From positions 1 through 64,000 of the IMG/VR virus record IMGVR_UViG_3300017593_000402: DNA of 64,000 bases, one strand, 5' to 3'. Of this stretch, positions 7,628 through 16,276 are shown one piece after another (position 1 is the stretch's first letter; every line of letters begins with the position of its first letter). The position numbers and the translations under genes are program-made. Below the pieces are notes generated by a model, which made no database searches, was not told the DNA's origin, and saw only the letters and a program-made list of their open reading frames with translations. Origin of the DNA: a virus.

Positions 7628-8218
7628 ATGATTCGTCTGTTGAGTAAGGAGGATGTTAAGGAAGAGTTTAGGGACCACGTTTCTCGGTTAGTTCGGTGTC
7701 CCGTTTTGAAACGAAACCACACTGCTTTGATGTGTTTCGCGTGCTCACGTAGGGCAACTTGTGAGGTTGCTAAAGAGGTTGGGATCGCCGATTTGGATGT
7801 TGATGATGTAGTGTACGATAGCGCTTTTTTCAAGAAAGCAACACTTTCTCGTAAACTCGAACTTGACACGTTAATCCCTGATAAGAGGAAAAAAGAGAAG
7901 AAGGAAGGGCAGAAGACCAGGAAAAAAGCTGATAAAAGCTCTCAACCTACTTCTGCGGAGAAAAAAGTTGACATTTCTAAAGATAAAGTTGAACATAACA
8001 GTAACTCTTTGTCGGATGAAAAAGGTAAGGTTAAAGGAGGTAATGCTATGAGAGGTAATAAGAAGAAAGAGATTTTGGAGTATTTGAAGGCACATCCTAA
8101 CGCGAAAGCAGGAGAGATACGAAAGGCCTGCGGCGTTTCCCATGTGTATGCGACCAAAGTATTGCAACAAGTACGTCAGAATCAACCACAAGACACTGAA
8201 AACCCTCCTCAAGGTTGA
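7628..8218 (+). CDS. Cys-rich / linker / HTH protein
   Basis: This 196-residue protein has three parts: an N-terminal region with a cysteine group (CPVLKRN, MCFACSRRATC, about 20-45), a long Lys/Ser/Glu-rich linker (about 75-138), and a C-terminal winged-helix-like domain (ILEYLKAHPNAKAGEIRKAC, then GVSHVYATKVLQQV). ATG 7628 is chosen because AAGGAGG ends 6 nt before it. A second in-frame start inside the gene can make the C-terminal domain alone. It is probably a DNA-binding regulator. Confidence 0.65.
   Translation: MIRLLSKEDVKEEFRDHVSRLVRCPVLKRNHTALMCFACSRRATCEVAKEVGIADLDVDDVVYDSAFFKKATLSRKLELDTLIPDKRKKEKKEGQKTRKKADKSSQPTSAEKKVDISKDKVEHNSNSLSDEKGKVKGGNAMRGNKKKEILEYLKAHPNAKAGEIRKACGVSHVYATKVLQQVRQNQPQDTENPPQG
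8048..8218 (+). CDS. Nested in-frame HTH protein from an internal start
   Basis: ATG 8048 is in frame with the gene at 7628 (codon 141) and is preceded by AAAGGAGG at 8034-8041, as good a site as any true start here. It would make a free 56-residue winged-helix-like protein (MRGNKKKEILEYLKAH...). It sits exactly at the boundary between linker and DNA-binding domain, which favours real use. Confidence 0.5.
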   Translation: MRGNKKKEILEYLKAHPNAKAGEIRKACGVSHVYATKVLQQVRQNQPQDTENPPQG

Positions 8219-8321
8219 TCGAGCAGTTTTTAAAGACGTTGACTTCGAAGAAACGGAGTAGGGGGTACTCTTTTGAAGTGGTCTTTGAAGAAGGAAGTAT
8301 TGTAGTGAGGAGGAGAAGACG

Positions 8322-8939
8322 GTGACAGAGCTTGATTTCCCTGATCTCAGTAAGGACCCGCCGTGCTTCTCCTCAGCCCAGCCTTGTACTAAGACTAATT
8401 GCTATTACTGGGAGCGTACTACTCCTGAGTACGGTAATTGTACAATCCGCGTCGCTAATCAAGGTCCACACAAGCTAGAGGAACTGGCCGAAATTCTCAA
8501 TCTCTCACGCGAACGAGTTCGACAGATCGAAGCTGTTGCTCTCCGTCACCTGGCGTGGGTTGCAACCAAACGTGGCTTAACTGAGAGGGTTATAAATATC
8601 ACTACGTCCACGTTAGGCAACGTTTGTTCATGGCCTCTACGCCCGTTTGATGTGATGGAATATCGTCGTAAAAGAGATCCTTCTGAGTTAGAGTTGATCG
8701 ACAAAGCTTTTTATTTAGGCGTTTTTTCTCACTTTCTTAAGAAGTCAGTGGTTCTACCTGTTGCTGAGTGCTGGGTTCTTGATAAAGTGGTAAGCGGGTT
8801 TGTTTGCTTATTGTGCCCAGAAAGACCTTATTGCCCCAGTACTTCCTTAGGCTCTTCTTCTCCTGAAGAGTATTTAACTGTTACTTCGTTTTCTGAGATG
8901 ATGAAGGAGATTAAGAAGGAGTTAGGGATAATTGCTTAG
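8322..8939 (+). CDS. Sigma-70 region 4-like protein with Cys clusters
   Basis: Residues 50-80 (HKLEELAEILNLSRERVRQIE, then AVALRHL) are a clear sigma-70 region 4 helix-turn-helix, which contacts -35 elements. In front lies a four-cysteine group (C15, C22, C27, C40), and a second one (CLLCPERPYC) is near the C-terminus. Regions 2 and 3 are absent, so it is not a complete sigma factor. It may redirect host RNA polymerase or bind DNA alone. It starts at GTG 8322 after GAGGAGG. Confidence 0.7.
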   Translation: MTELDFPDLSKDPPCFSSAQPCTKTNCYYWERTTPEYGNCTIRVANQGPHKLEELAEILNLSRERVRQIEAVALRHLAWVATKRGLTERVINITTSTLGNVCSWPLRPFDVMEYRRKRDPSELELIDKAFYLGVFSHFLKKSVVLPVAECWVLDKVVSGFVCLLCPERPYCPSTSLGSSSPEEYLTVTSFSEMMKEIKKELGIIA

Positions 8940-8956
8940 TCAGAAGGAGGTCAGTG

Positions 8957-9727
8957 ATGTGGTTAATGTTGGACACACCTATACCTCACCTAGAGCTACT
9001 TACGCAGTTTGGGATTTCCCACCATTTAGTACTCTTCGACGTAATTACGCAAAGTAAGAAGTGTAAACGTTTTTATAAGAAAGTAGCTAAGAAAGGACAC
9101 TGGCTTACACTAGCTGGTGTGAGTGACTTCGATGATGTTTTACCTACCCTAAGGGAGTTAAAAGTTTCCGAGGTAGTTCTACCCTACGTTCCTAATGATA
9201 GGGAAGGGACTTTAAACGTCGTTTCTCAGTTTGTGAAAGAGGTTAGAAGTAACTCTCTGTTTGGGAATTTATCCCTTATGGGTGTACCTCAGGGAAAGAA
9301 TGCTACTGATTTTTTCCAGTGTTTAGTTTCTATGGCAGAGAATCCTTATATTAGTGTACTCGGTCTTAGTAAGACATCGGTAGTAACGGGTGTACTACCC
9401 ACTTATTCAGCGAGTTTGCGAGAGTTATTCGGGCGTTTTGCTGTTCTTGCGTTCCTTTGTGAGGAGTTTACCAACAGTAAGCCGGTACACATATTGGAGC
9501 TAGTTACTCCTGATGTAGAGATACCGTTTTATTTACGGCTCCCTTTTGTAAGAAGTTTTGACACTTCTTTCCCTTTTCGTCACTTCTCACCACCTGAACC
9601 TCAACAAGTGACTTCTAACGGTATTGTAGAGTGGTTAGATTACACTATCGAGCTAGAGAGTAAAGCACTTCGTCAGTGTTTAGTTTGGGTTGAGAAGTAC
9701 CTTTCACTTGAAGGGATTGAGGCGTAG
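8957..9727 (+). CDS. DpdA/TGT-like protein 2
   Basis: This 256-residue protein is a second TGT-superfamily member. It keeps GVPQGKNATDFFQCL, VLGLSKT, KPVHILEL and SFDTSFPFRHF, with D202 in the place of the TGT nucleophile. The DNGAYE general-base motif of the first copy has no counterpart: the matching stretch reads HWLTLAGVSDF. It may be a non-catalytic partner, or act on another base or on tRNA. ATG 8957 lies 6 nt after AAGGAGG. Confidence 0.6.
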   Translation: MWLMLDTPIPHLELLTQFGISHHLVLFDVITQSKKCKRFYKKVAKKGHWLTLAGVSDFDDVLPTLRELKVSEVVLPYVPNDREGTLNVVSQFVKEVRSNSLFGNLSLMGVPQGKNATDFFQCLVSMAENPYISVLGLSKTSVVTGVLPTYSASLRELFGRFAVLAFLCEEFTNSKPVHILELVTPDVEIPFYLRLPFVRSFDTSFPFRHFSPPEPQQVTSNGIVEWLDYTIELESKALRQCLVWVEKYLSLEGIEA

Positions 9728-9736
9728 GAGGGCCTC

Positions 9737-9952
9737 GTGAAGATAGTTGATGCTACGTGGACACCTTCCGCGAACTTGTTGTTGATTCGCTGCGGTTGCG
9801 GCAACGAATTTTGGCATCGGGCAGATCGCTGGCGTGTTAAGTGTCCCGCTTGTGGTTTTGTCTATCATTTAGCACCATTACGTTTAAGATGGAGAAGAGA
9901 GCATACTTTGCTCTCGAAGGAGGTTTCAGATGCGTATCGTTCATATGGCTGA
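9737..9952 (+). CDS. Small zinc-ribbon protein
   Basis: This 71-residue protein has a CGCG pair and a CPACG pair 15 residues later, a zinc ribbon. It starts at GTG 9737 after GTAGGAGGG and overlaps the sbcD-like gene by 23 bp. Function is unknown. Confidence 0.6.
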   Translation: MKIVDATWTPSANLLLIRCGCGNEFWHRADRWRVKCPACGFVYHLAPLRLRWRREHTLLSKEVSDAYRSYG

Positions 9953-10907
9953 TGCACACTTGGGGTTTAGTTCTTACGGTAAGTTTGATGGAAACAAGAA
10001 CATACGTGAGTACGACTTTTATCGAGCGTTTGTTACTGCTTGTGAGAAAGCCAGAGAGTTAAACCCTGATGTTGTAGTAATTGCTGGTGATTTGTTTCAC
10101 GTGAGAAGACCACCCGCGCAGGCTATAGCGGTAGCACAATCCGCTCTAGCTCTATTTGAGTGCCCTATAATTGTAGTAGCAGGAAATCACGACAACTCTA
10201 TTCATCGAGTCAGTTCACCCCTTGTTACGTTATCACTGTTACGAAACGTCGTGTTGTTTGAACAACCTTCACTTTATGAGGTTCGGGGATCTTACTTTTA
10301 CTGTGTTCCATATACGGAGTCTCCACCCAACTTCCTCGAGGCGGATTATCTTGTTGGGCATCTTCGAGACCGGCGTGTTCCTAAGTTCAAAGACTCTGCT
10401 ATCGAGGTCCCTGATAAATACAAAATCGCTATGTTAGGTGATCTTCACATGCCATTTGAAGTGTCCCAGAACACGTTTTATGCAGGAGCTTTGGAAAGGG
10501 TATCTTTTAATCAATTAGGAGTTCCCTGCGGGTTTACTTTTTATAGTGACGGAACTGCAAGGTCACGCACGTTTGTTGAGATTGAAACTCGTCCTTTCGT
10601 TGAACTAACGAAGCCCCCAGAAGATCTCGAGATGGTAAGAAATGCAGTTGTTAGATGCGTGATTCCTTCCTCTGCTTCTCTGGATTGGGTCAATCAGGTT
10701 AGAAAGGTCGCACTGCATGTTACAGTGCGAATCACTGATGAAGTTGATGTGAAGGATGACTTGGAACGTGATCTACCCATAGTAGGCTCTATTTTGGATT
10801 CGTTCCGTGAGTTTTGTCAGGCAAATAAAACTAAGTATTCACCAGCTGCTATTAAGTTAGCAATAGAGACTTTAGAGGAAAAATCATTAGGAGGGAAGTC
10901 GTCTTGA
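9930..10907 (+). CDS. sbcD: SbcD/Mre11-like nuclease
   Basis: This is the nuclease subunit of the SbcCD complex, which trims DNA ends and hairpins. The 325-residue protein has all calcineurin-fold metal motifs: DAHLG (8-12), AGDLFH, AGNHDN, GHLRD and LGDLHMP. The next gene encodes the ATPase partner and overlaps its stop. T4 gp47 and T5 D12 have the same role in phage recombination and DNA processing. Confidence 0.9.
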   Translation: MRIVHMADAHLGFSSYGKFDGNKNIREYDFYRAFVTACEKARELNPDVVVIAGDLFHVRRPPAQAIAVAQSALALFECPIIVVAGNHDNSIHRVSSPLVTLSLLRNVVLFEQPSLYEVRGSYFYCVPYTESPPNFLEADYLVGHLRDRRVPKFKDSAIEVPDKYKIAMLGDLHMPFEVSQNTFYAGALERVSFNQLGVPCGFTFYSDGTARSRTFVEIETRPFVELTKPPEDLEMVRNAVVRCVIPSSASLDWVNQVRKVALHVTVRITDEVDVKDDLERDLPIVGSILDSFREFCQANKTKYSPAAIKLAIETLEEKSLGGKSS

Positions 10908-12304
10908 AGATATCAAATGTACGATTAGTGAATTTTAACTGTTATGAGGACTCTGAATTTACGTTCACTTCTGGCTTAAACGTTGTGGTGCTTCCTAATG
11001 GCGGTGGTAAGTCTTCATTGATTGAAGGGATTAGTTTTGCTATCTACGGGTCCAGAGTCCTTGACGAAAGTACAGAGTCTTATATTAGAGAGGGCTCAGT
11101 TGGAGCTTCTCTTGTTAAGTTAGAAGGAGAATTTCGAGGTGTTCCTTTCTCCTTGACACGTCACTTGAAACCTTCCCGTGTCAATTTTAAGTACGGCGAT
11201 GTTCAGATCAAGAAGTTAAACGAGCTTTCTGGTTTTTGGAGGGATAAGCTTGTTCCCGCGGCGCTTTTTAAGGCGACGATTTGTTGCAATCAGCGTGAGG
11301 CAGCACTACTTGCTCAAGCTAAACCTCCATTGCGAAGGAAGATGATTTCCGAGCTACTTCGCCTCGATGTAGTAACGGAGGCGATTAATTCGTTAACTTC
11401 TCCCGGAGTTCGTAGCGTATCTACTGTTTCTGAGGAACAGATTACTTCTCTTCAGAAGGAGTTAGATGAACTAGCGGCTGTTGACGTTTCCCGCGAGAAT
11501 TTTCATCGCGAACAATTGTACCTCTTAGAGCAAGAAGCTCGGGAGAAGCCGGATGTTGTAAGTGAACGGCAGAAGCTCACTCAGAGAATGACTACTTTGT
11601 CTTATTTGGTCGAGTTACTTACTAAAGTTAGTAACGTGCAGAGTACTAGTTGCCCCGTGTGTGGCTCTACTCAATTTGATCGTAGCGTGGTTCAGGGTAG
11701 ACTTACTCAGGTCCAGGAGGAATTAGCCAACGTTCGTAGTCAACTCGCACAGTTACCTATGGCAGTAACGTTAACAGAGGAACAGCGTCGCCGAATTGAT
11801 CGAAGCCTTACTGTAGAAGATCACAAGACTATGTTAGCTTTAATCGAGCGGAAGAAGGCTTGCGAGACTTCTCTTGCTAGTCTACTCGAACTCCGTGAAC
11901 AGTTGTTAAGAAGTCAAACAGTGTTGCAAGCTCGCGCTGCTCTTCGAGACTTTTTGGACAGTGTGTCTGTTCCTTTATTAAACTCGGTTTCTACACTAGC
12001 GTCGAAGTTACTGACTGGCTCACCATTTAGAGAAGTTACTCTTACACCATCTTTCGATTTAGTGGTAGATGGACGCCCTTTTGGCAAGTTATCGGTGGGT
12101 CAACGTGATTTTGTTGCTACTGTATTCCGTGTTGCTGTTTCCTATATCACTTCCGCGCTTCATGGCGTAGAACAGTTCCCTTTACTCCTCGACTCCATTG
12201 GGGATTCTTTGGATGAGACCTTCTTTAGTCTGTTGATGTCTTTGTTGTCTTCTGAAGTGGTTAAACTGTTCCCTCAGGTAATTCTAACAACACATCATGC
12301 GTGA
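10904..12304 (+). CDS. sbcC: SbcC/Rad50-like ATPase, short form
   Basis: This is the ATPase partner of SbcD. The Walker A box is PNGGGKSS (31-38). A CPVCGS zinc hook lies at the tip of short coiled coils, and LSVGQRD (signature-like) and FPLLLDSIGDSLDE (Walker B) are near the end. At 466 residues it is less than half of bacterial SbcC because the coiled coils are short, as in T4 gp46. It starts at TTG 10904 overlapping the sbcD stop, with GGAGG upstream. Confidence 0.88.
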   Translation: MKISNVRLVNFNCYEDSEFTFTSGLNVVVLPNGGGKSSLIEGISFAIYGSRVLDESTESYIREGSVGASLVKLEGEFRGVPFSLTRHLKPSRVNFKYGDVQIKKLNELSGFWRDKLVPAALFKATICCNQREAALLAQAKPPLRRKMISELLRLDVVTEAINSLTSPGVRSVSTVSEEQITSLQKELDELAAVDVSRENFHREQLYLLEQEAREKPDVVSERQKLTQRMTTLSYLVELLTKVSNVQSTSCPVCGSTQFDRSVVQGRLTQVQEELANVRSQLAQLPMAVTLTEEQRRRIDRSLTVEDHKTMLALIERKKACETSLASLLELREQLLRSQTVLQARAALRDFLDSVSVPLLNSVSTLASKLLTGSPFREVTLTPSFDLVVDGRPFGKLSVGQRDFVATVFRVAVSYITSALHGVEQFPLLLDSIGDSLDETFFSLLMSLLSSEVVKLFPQVILTTHHA

Positions 12305-13296
12305 TGTTACAGCGAGGTGAATTTTATTTGCTAAATTACGGAGCTAGGAGAGCTTATCAGATTGAGAACCCCTCTATGTGTAGGGGGTTTTTCAGTTTTG
12401 TCGACTCGCGCTGTCTTAGTTGTCCTTTCCACGTTGAGTGCGAGTCAATCGCACTGACGGAATTTGGTTACGCTGGGCGTCCTGAAACTCTTTTAAAGGA
12501 GTACTTTTATGCTATGCCCTTCTTTTATAAGGTTTTGTTACCTGAGAAAGTCTCGTACTTTTACCCTTATCTAGTTCCGAAACATCTTCCTTTTAAAATG
12601 CAACGTATAATAAGGCGACAGTTACGCGTTGTTTATAAGATGTACTTGTATCAAGATGTCCTGCGTTATTGGCGCGTCTTTGCTCTTAAAGAGGAAAATA
12701 TGATTAACTATTATTCTAAGTTACCCCAAGTCGTTCCTTACTTTGAATGGTTTTCGGACGATCAGGTTAAACGTATTTCGCTCACGTTGCGCTCTCTGAT
12801 CTCTCGAACGGGTAAGAATACCCCTTTCTGTGTCATTACTATTGAATCGTCTGGCTGGTTGTGTTACAACATTAAGGCTTTGATGGCGTTTAAGTATGCG
12901 CCAGATGCTTTTTATTGGATCGACCTTGCGGACCCCGAGAGCGAAGAGATCCGACAAGCTATGTCTTCTGTAGTTTCGGATGACTTAAGTAGGAACCAGA
13001 TCGAGTTCCCTTTATTGAAGATCTCGTGCGCTGTTGTTTGGTTAGTTTCACGACATTCATTTCTTCGTGTGCTGGCTTGGATTAAGCGGAATGAGAACTT
13101 TGTGAAGTACGTAGTTGTTTTGTTCAACGATTTTCGTTATTTTAAACTATTACAGTGTGTTATGTTCCCATTGATGTTTTCAGCTAGTACTAGTCAGAGT
13201 CACTATTCTTACATGGCCCTTTTCAAGGTGGTTAGGAAAGGAAAGTCGTTAGAGATACGAGGAGATGCACTAAAGGAGGTTTTTAATGAAAGTTAG
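12304..13296 (+). CDS. Hypothetical protein with N-terminal Cys cluster
   Basis: I do not recognise this roughly 330-residue protein. Near the N-terminus a cysteine set (CRGFFSF, RCLSCPFHVEC) could bind zinc or an iron-sulphur cluster. The rest is rich in Tyr, Phe, Lys and Arg without clear motifs. It sits between sbcC (overlapping its stop) and an SF2 helicase gene, so a role in DNA processing is likely by context. GTG 12301 in the same frame is an alternative start. Confidence 0.6.
   Translation: MLQRGEFYLLNYGARRAYQIENPSMCRGFFSFVDSRCLSCPFHVECESIALTEFGYAGRPETLLKEYFYAMPFFYKVLLPEKVSYFYPYLVPKHLPFKMQRIIRRQLRVVYKMYLYQDVLRYWRVFALKEENMINYYSKLPQVVPYFEWFSDDQVKRISLTLRSLISRTGKNTPFCVITIESSGWLCYNIKALMAFKYAPDAFYWIDLADPESEEIRQAMSSVVSDDLSRNQIEFPLLKISCAVVWLVSRHSFLRVLAWIKRNENFVKYVVVLFNDFRYFKLLQCVMFPLMFSASTSQSHYSYMALFKVVRKGKSLEIRGDALKEVFNES
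12367..12392 (+). terminator. Possible intragenic terminator or attenuator
   Basis: AACCCCT pairs with AGGGGGTT around an 8-nt loop and is followed by TTTTT, 60 nt into the coding region. If functional, it would reduce transcription past sbcCD. It may be fortuitous. Confidence 0.35.
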
Positions 13297-14626
13297 AGTT
13301 AAGGGCCCGCTTGCTGAGGTAATAGAAGCTTCTGAAGTTGAGAAGGACTTAGTTAAGAGCGCACTTTCATTTCCTGTTTCTTCAATGAGGATTAAGTATG
13401 AACCTCATAAGGGACGGCACGTTTCGTGGTCCTCCGATAAGAAGGAGTATTTCTTTGAGAATCGTTATTTCCCGTCTCCCTTTCTGAGTTTGTTCCCTTC
13501 TTCCATCAAGTTGGAAGTTGAAGATGATACTACTGAATGTACTCCTCTCTCTTTAGATGACCTTCCTTACGAGCTTAAACCATTTCAGCGAACTGCGCTA
13601 GATAACATTCTTTCCAAGCGATCAGCTCTTGTAGTGGGCCCTACATCGATTGGTAAGACTTACTTGATCGGAGCCCTTGTTTATGCTTTCCGCAATTCTA
13701 AAGTCTTGATCCTTGTCCATAACAAGGGCCTCGCTAAACAGAATTATGAACGACTACGGGACTGGATGCCTCAACTAGAGTTCGGGCGCGTTTTTGGAGG
13801 ACGAAAAGAGTTCGATAGTCAGATAGTAGTTGCTACATTTCAGAGCTTACGTTCTCTTCCTTTTAAGGCTGATGTGGTACTAGTAGATGAGTGTGTCCAT
13901 GCGCTAGCACCTAGTTATATTCAGACTCTGATGCATACAGAAGCGCCTCGTTGGTATGGATTTACAGCGACTCCTTCTGGTCGGAGCGATCGACTTGATG
14001 AGAAATTGAGAGTTCTCTTTGGGGACCGGGTTGATGTGGCAGATCTTTCTGTGGGTTTGAAGGAGAAGTTGTTGTGCCCTGTTGATTTTTACGTTCTAAA
14101 GTATTCAAACAAGCGTTATCCCGTACCTGGTTGGCGCTTACAAGACAGTAATTGGATCTATCAGCAGTTCGTAGCTTTAGATCAGGATCGTAACGCTTTG
14201 ATTAAATTACTGTGTGATTTAGAGCTCCAACGTACACAGAAAGTAGTTTTGGTCTTAGTTCATCGAATGAACCATTTAGAGCAGTTAAAGAGTTTGATAC
14301 CTGGGAGTTTGACTGTGAGTTATAAGTCCAGGTTGGAAGAAAGGGAGGCAGCTAGGAAGTTAGAAAGAGGTGTTTTGGTTGCCACTCGTGTTATTGAGGA
14401 AGGCGTTGATAATCACTCGATTTATTCGATAATAAATGCGGCATGTGTGAGATCTCAGATTGCTATAATTCAACGAATTGGACGTGGTCTTCGATTTGAA
14501 GAGGGTAAACGACTAGCTTTTTTTGATATATGGGACCAGTTCCCTCCTGTTCTCCGATCACAAGGTAATTTCAGAATTGCTTTGTATAAAAGGTTTGGAG
14601 ATGTTCACGTACTTGACCCAGCTTGA
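13286..14626 (+). CDS. SF2 DNA helicase, UvsW-like
   Basis: This 446-residue superfamily 2 helicase has motif Q/I (LKPFQRTALDN; GPTSIGKT at 118-125), DECV at 201-204, FTATPSG (motif III), ATRVIEEGVD (V) and IQRIGRGLR (VI). T4 UvsW has the same layout and unwinds recombination and fork-reversal structures. It overlaps the previous gene by 11 bp. Confidence 0.87.
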   Translation: MKVRVKGPLAEVIEASEVEKDLVKSALSFPVSSMRIKYEPHKGRHVSWSSDKKEYFFENRYFPSPFLSLFPSSIKLEVEDDTTECTPLSLDDLPYELKPFQRTALDNILSKRSALVVGPTSIGKTYLIGALVYAFRNSKVLILVHNKGLAKQNYERLRDWMPQLEFGRVFGGRKEFDSQIVVATFQSLRSLPFKADVVLVDECVHALAPSYIQTLMHTEAPRWYGFTATPSGRSDRLDEKLRVLFGDRVDVADLSVGLKEKLLCPVDFYVLKYSNKRYPVPGWRLQDSNWIYQQFVALDQDRNALIKLLCDLELQRTQKVVLVLVHRMNHLEQLKSLIPGSLTVSYKSRLEEREAARKLERGVLVATRVIEEGVDNHSIYSIINAACVRSQIAIIQRIGRGLRFEEGKRLAFFDIWDQFPPVLRSQGNFRIALYKRFGDVHVLDPA

Positions 14627-14897
14627 GCTCCAGGACCTAGCTGCAGACCTAGTTTTTGTATTGAGAAGAGTTTATCCCCGCTTTGGTATAGAGTTATTTG
14701 ACAACCTTAAGTCTGTTAAGCAGTTAATGCGGTTGAATAATTATTTGAAAGAGTATGGTATACGACAGTTGGCCCCTCGTTATTTCGAGGAGATAATTCG
14801 AGAGACTTCCTTCAGTGACTGGAGGTTGATTTTGCAGTACGCTTCTCGTAAAAGTTCCGTTGTTGGGTTCTTCCGACGTGTTATGGAGGTAGTATGA
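14601..14897 (+). CDS. Small hypothetical protein before the replicative helicase
   Basis: This 98-residue helical, basic protein overlaps the SF2 helicase gene upstream and the replicative helicase gene downstream by 4 bp. It is not recognised. Helicase-loader proteins often sit in this position, but that is inference from place only. ATG 14601 has GGAG directly before it. Confidence 0.5.
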   Translation: MFTYLTQLELQDLAADLVFVLRRVYPRFGIELFDNLKSVKQLMRLNNYLKEYGIRQLAPRYFEEIIRETSFSDWRLILQYASRKSSVVGFFRRVMEVV

Positions 14898-16276
14898 AGG
14901 AAGTTTGGGTCCTTGTTTATTTCGTTACGGTACGAGATGTTGAGCTGCTCCTGATGGTTGAGGAACAAGATTTTGTTCAGCCGGTTTACCAATTCCTTTT
15001 CCGAGCGATCCGAGATTTGATTCTTCAGTATAAGACCCTACCACACCCTGAAGTGGTCTTGAACGCCTTTAAGGAGATATCTCAGCAGAAGTTAACCCCA
15101 GAAGAGTTGCAGCTGGCTTCTGAGTTTTTTACTGAGTGGTCTGAGTGTACTTGGCAAGAAGGAGATAGGAAGTACATTGCTGAAGAAATTCTTAAGTGGG
15201 TTAAATTCAGACGTGCTCAAAGGTATCTGCAAAAAGCTTCCCAGTTACTCACAAAGGGTAAAGTTGATCAACTTCCCTCTCTATTTAAGAATCTGGCAAT
15301 CTTAGAGAAGTCTACTGGCGTGCTTGATTTGAGTGACGACATTTCAAAGAGGATCGAGCACTGGCAATCACTTCGTCAACGTTTGGGAGTTCCTACTCCT
15401 TTTGAACTTGGGACTTTTCGGTTTGTCTTGCCTGGAGAGGTTGCTCTTATCATTGCGCCACCTAAAGTGGGAAAGTCTTATTTATTGAACTGGATCGGAG
15501 CGCATGCACTTGTGGTAGGGAAGGTTAAGGTTATTCATTTTACTTTAGAAATGCCCGCTATTGAGGTCGCTATGCGGTACGACCTTACCTTAGTGAATCA
15601 GTTTGGGCAGTCCCCGCTCCGGATTTCCGAGGAGAATTACGCGAAGAATGCTACTTTAATAGAACGCTATCTAAAGTATTTTTTACGACCTCCAGCAGCT
15701 CTTAAGTTAGTAGATATTCCTTCTAAGAGAGCCTCGTTCTCAGCGATTGAGGCGAAGTATGATCAGTTGTGTGATGTAATTGGTGACTCTTTTGATTTAG
15801 TTCTGATTGATTATGCGAATTTGATTAAATCTGAGAACATCTCAGATCGTTCAAGGTTGTATGCAGTAGGGACGGATGTATTTGAATGGTTACACGATTT
15901 TGCTAAAGAGAAAAATGTTGCTTTGTGGACAATTGCGCGAACTACTAGAGAAGCTATGAAGATGCAGGAAGCAAATCGGTTAAAGAGCGGACTTAAAGAG
16001 AGAATTAAGGGTTCACAGATTGGACATAGTTATGCGATTATTTATGATTGTGATCACGTTATTACTATGTCTGACCTAACTCAGTTTACCGAGTCGGCAG
16101 TTCTTGCCAGTCGGATTTTTGATATCTCTCTTGACTATTCAAGAAGGTGCTCATCCTATTACGGATGCCAGGTCGAGCTTCATTATCCTACGGCTACTTT
16201 TTACTGTCCCCCTATTACTAAAATTGATAAGGCTAAGATACCCCGGTCCTTTCCGGAGAGTAGAAATGACTACTGA
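14894..16276 (+). CDS. DnaB-like replicative helicase
   Basis: This is a RecA-fold hexameric helicase that unwinds DNA at the fork. Residues 1-145 form an N-terminal helical domain; the ATPase core has Walker A APPKVGKS (188-195) and Walker B LVLIDYANL near 276. VIHFTLEMPAIEVAMRYD matches DnaB motif H1a (FSLEMP). Its length of 460 fits the family. The primase gene follows with an 11-bp overlap. Confidence 0.85.
   Translation: MKEVWVLVYFVTVRDVELLLMVEEQDFVQPVYQFLFRAIRDLILQYKTLPHPEVVLNAFKEISQQKLTPEELQLASEFFTEWSECTWQEGDRKYIAEEILKWVKFRRAQRYLQKASQLLTKGKVDQLPSLFKNLAILEKSTGVLDLSDDISKRIEHWQSLRQRLGVPTPFELGTFRFVLPGEVALIIAPPKVGKSYLLNWIGAHALVVGKVKVIHFTLEMPAIEVAMRYDLTLVNQFGQSPLRISEENYAKNATLIERYLKYFLRPPAALKLVDIPSKRASFSAIEAKYDQLCDVIGDSFDLVLIDYANLIKSENISDRSRLYAVGTDVFEWLHDFAKEKNVALWTIARTTREAMKMQEANRLKSGLKERIKGSQIGHSYAIIYDCDHVITMSDLTQFTESAVLASRIFDISLDYSRRCSSYYGCQVELHYPTATFYCPPITKIDKAKIPRSFPESRNDY

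Noticed and set aside
8239-8271. Promoter before the sigma-like gene
   Set aside because: TTGACT and TACTCT are 21 bp apart, outside normal spacing.
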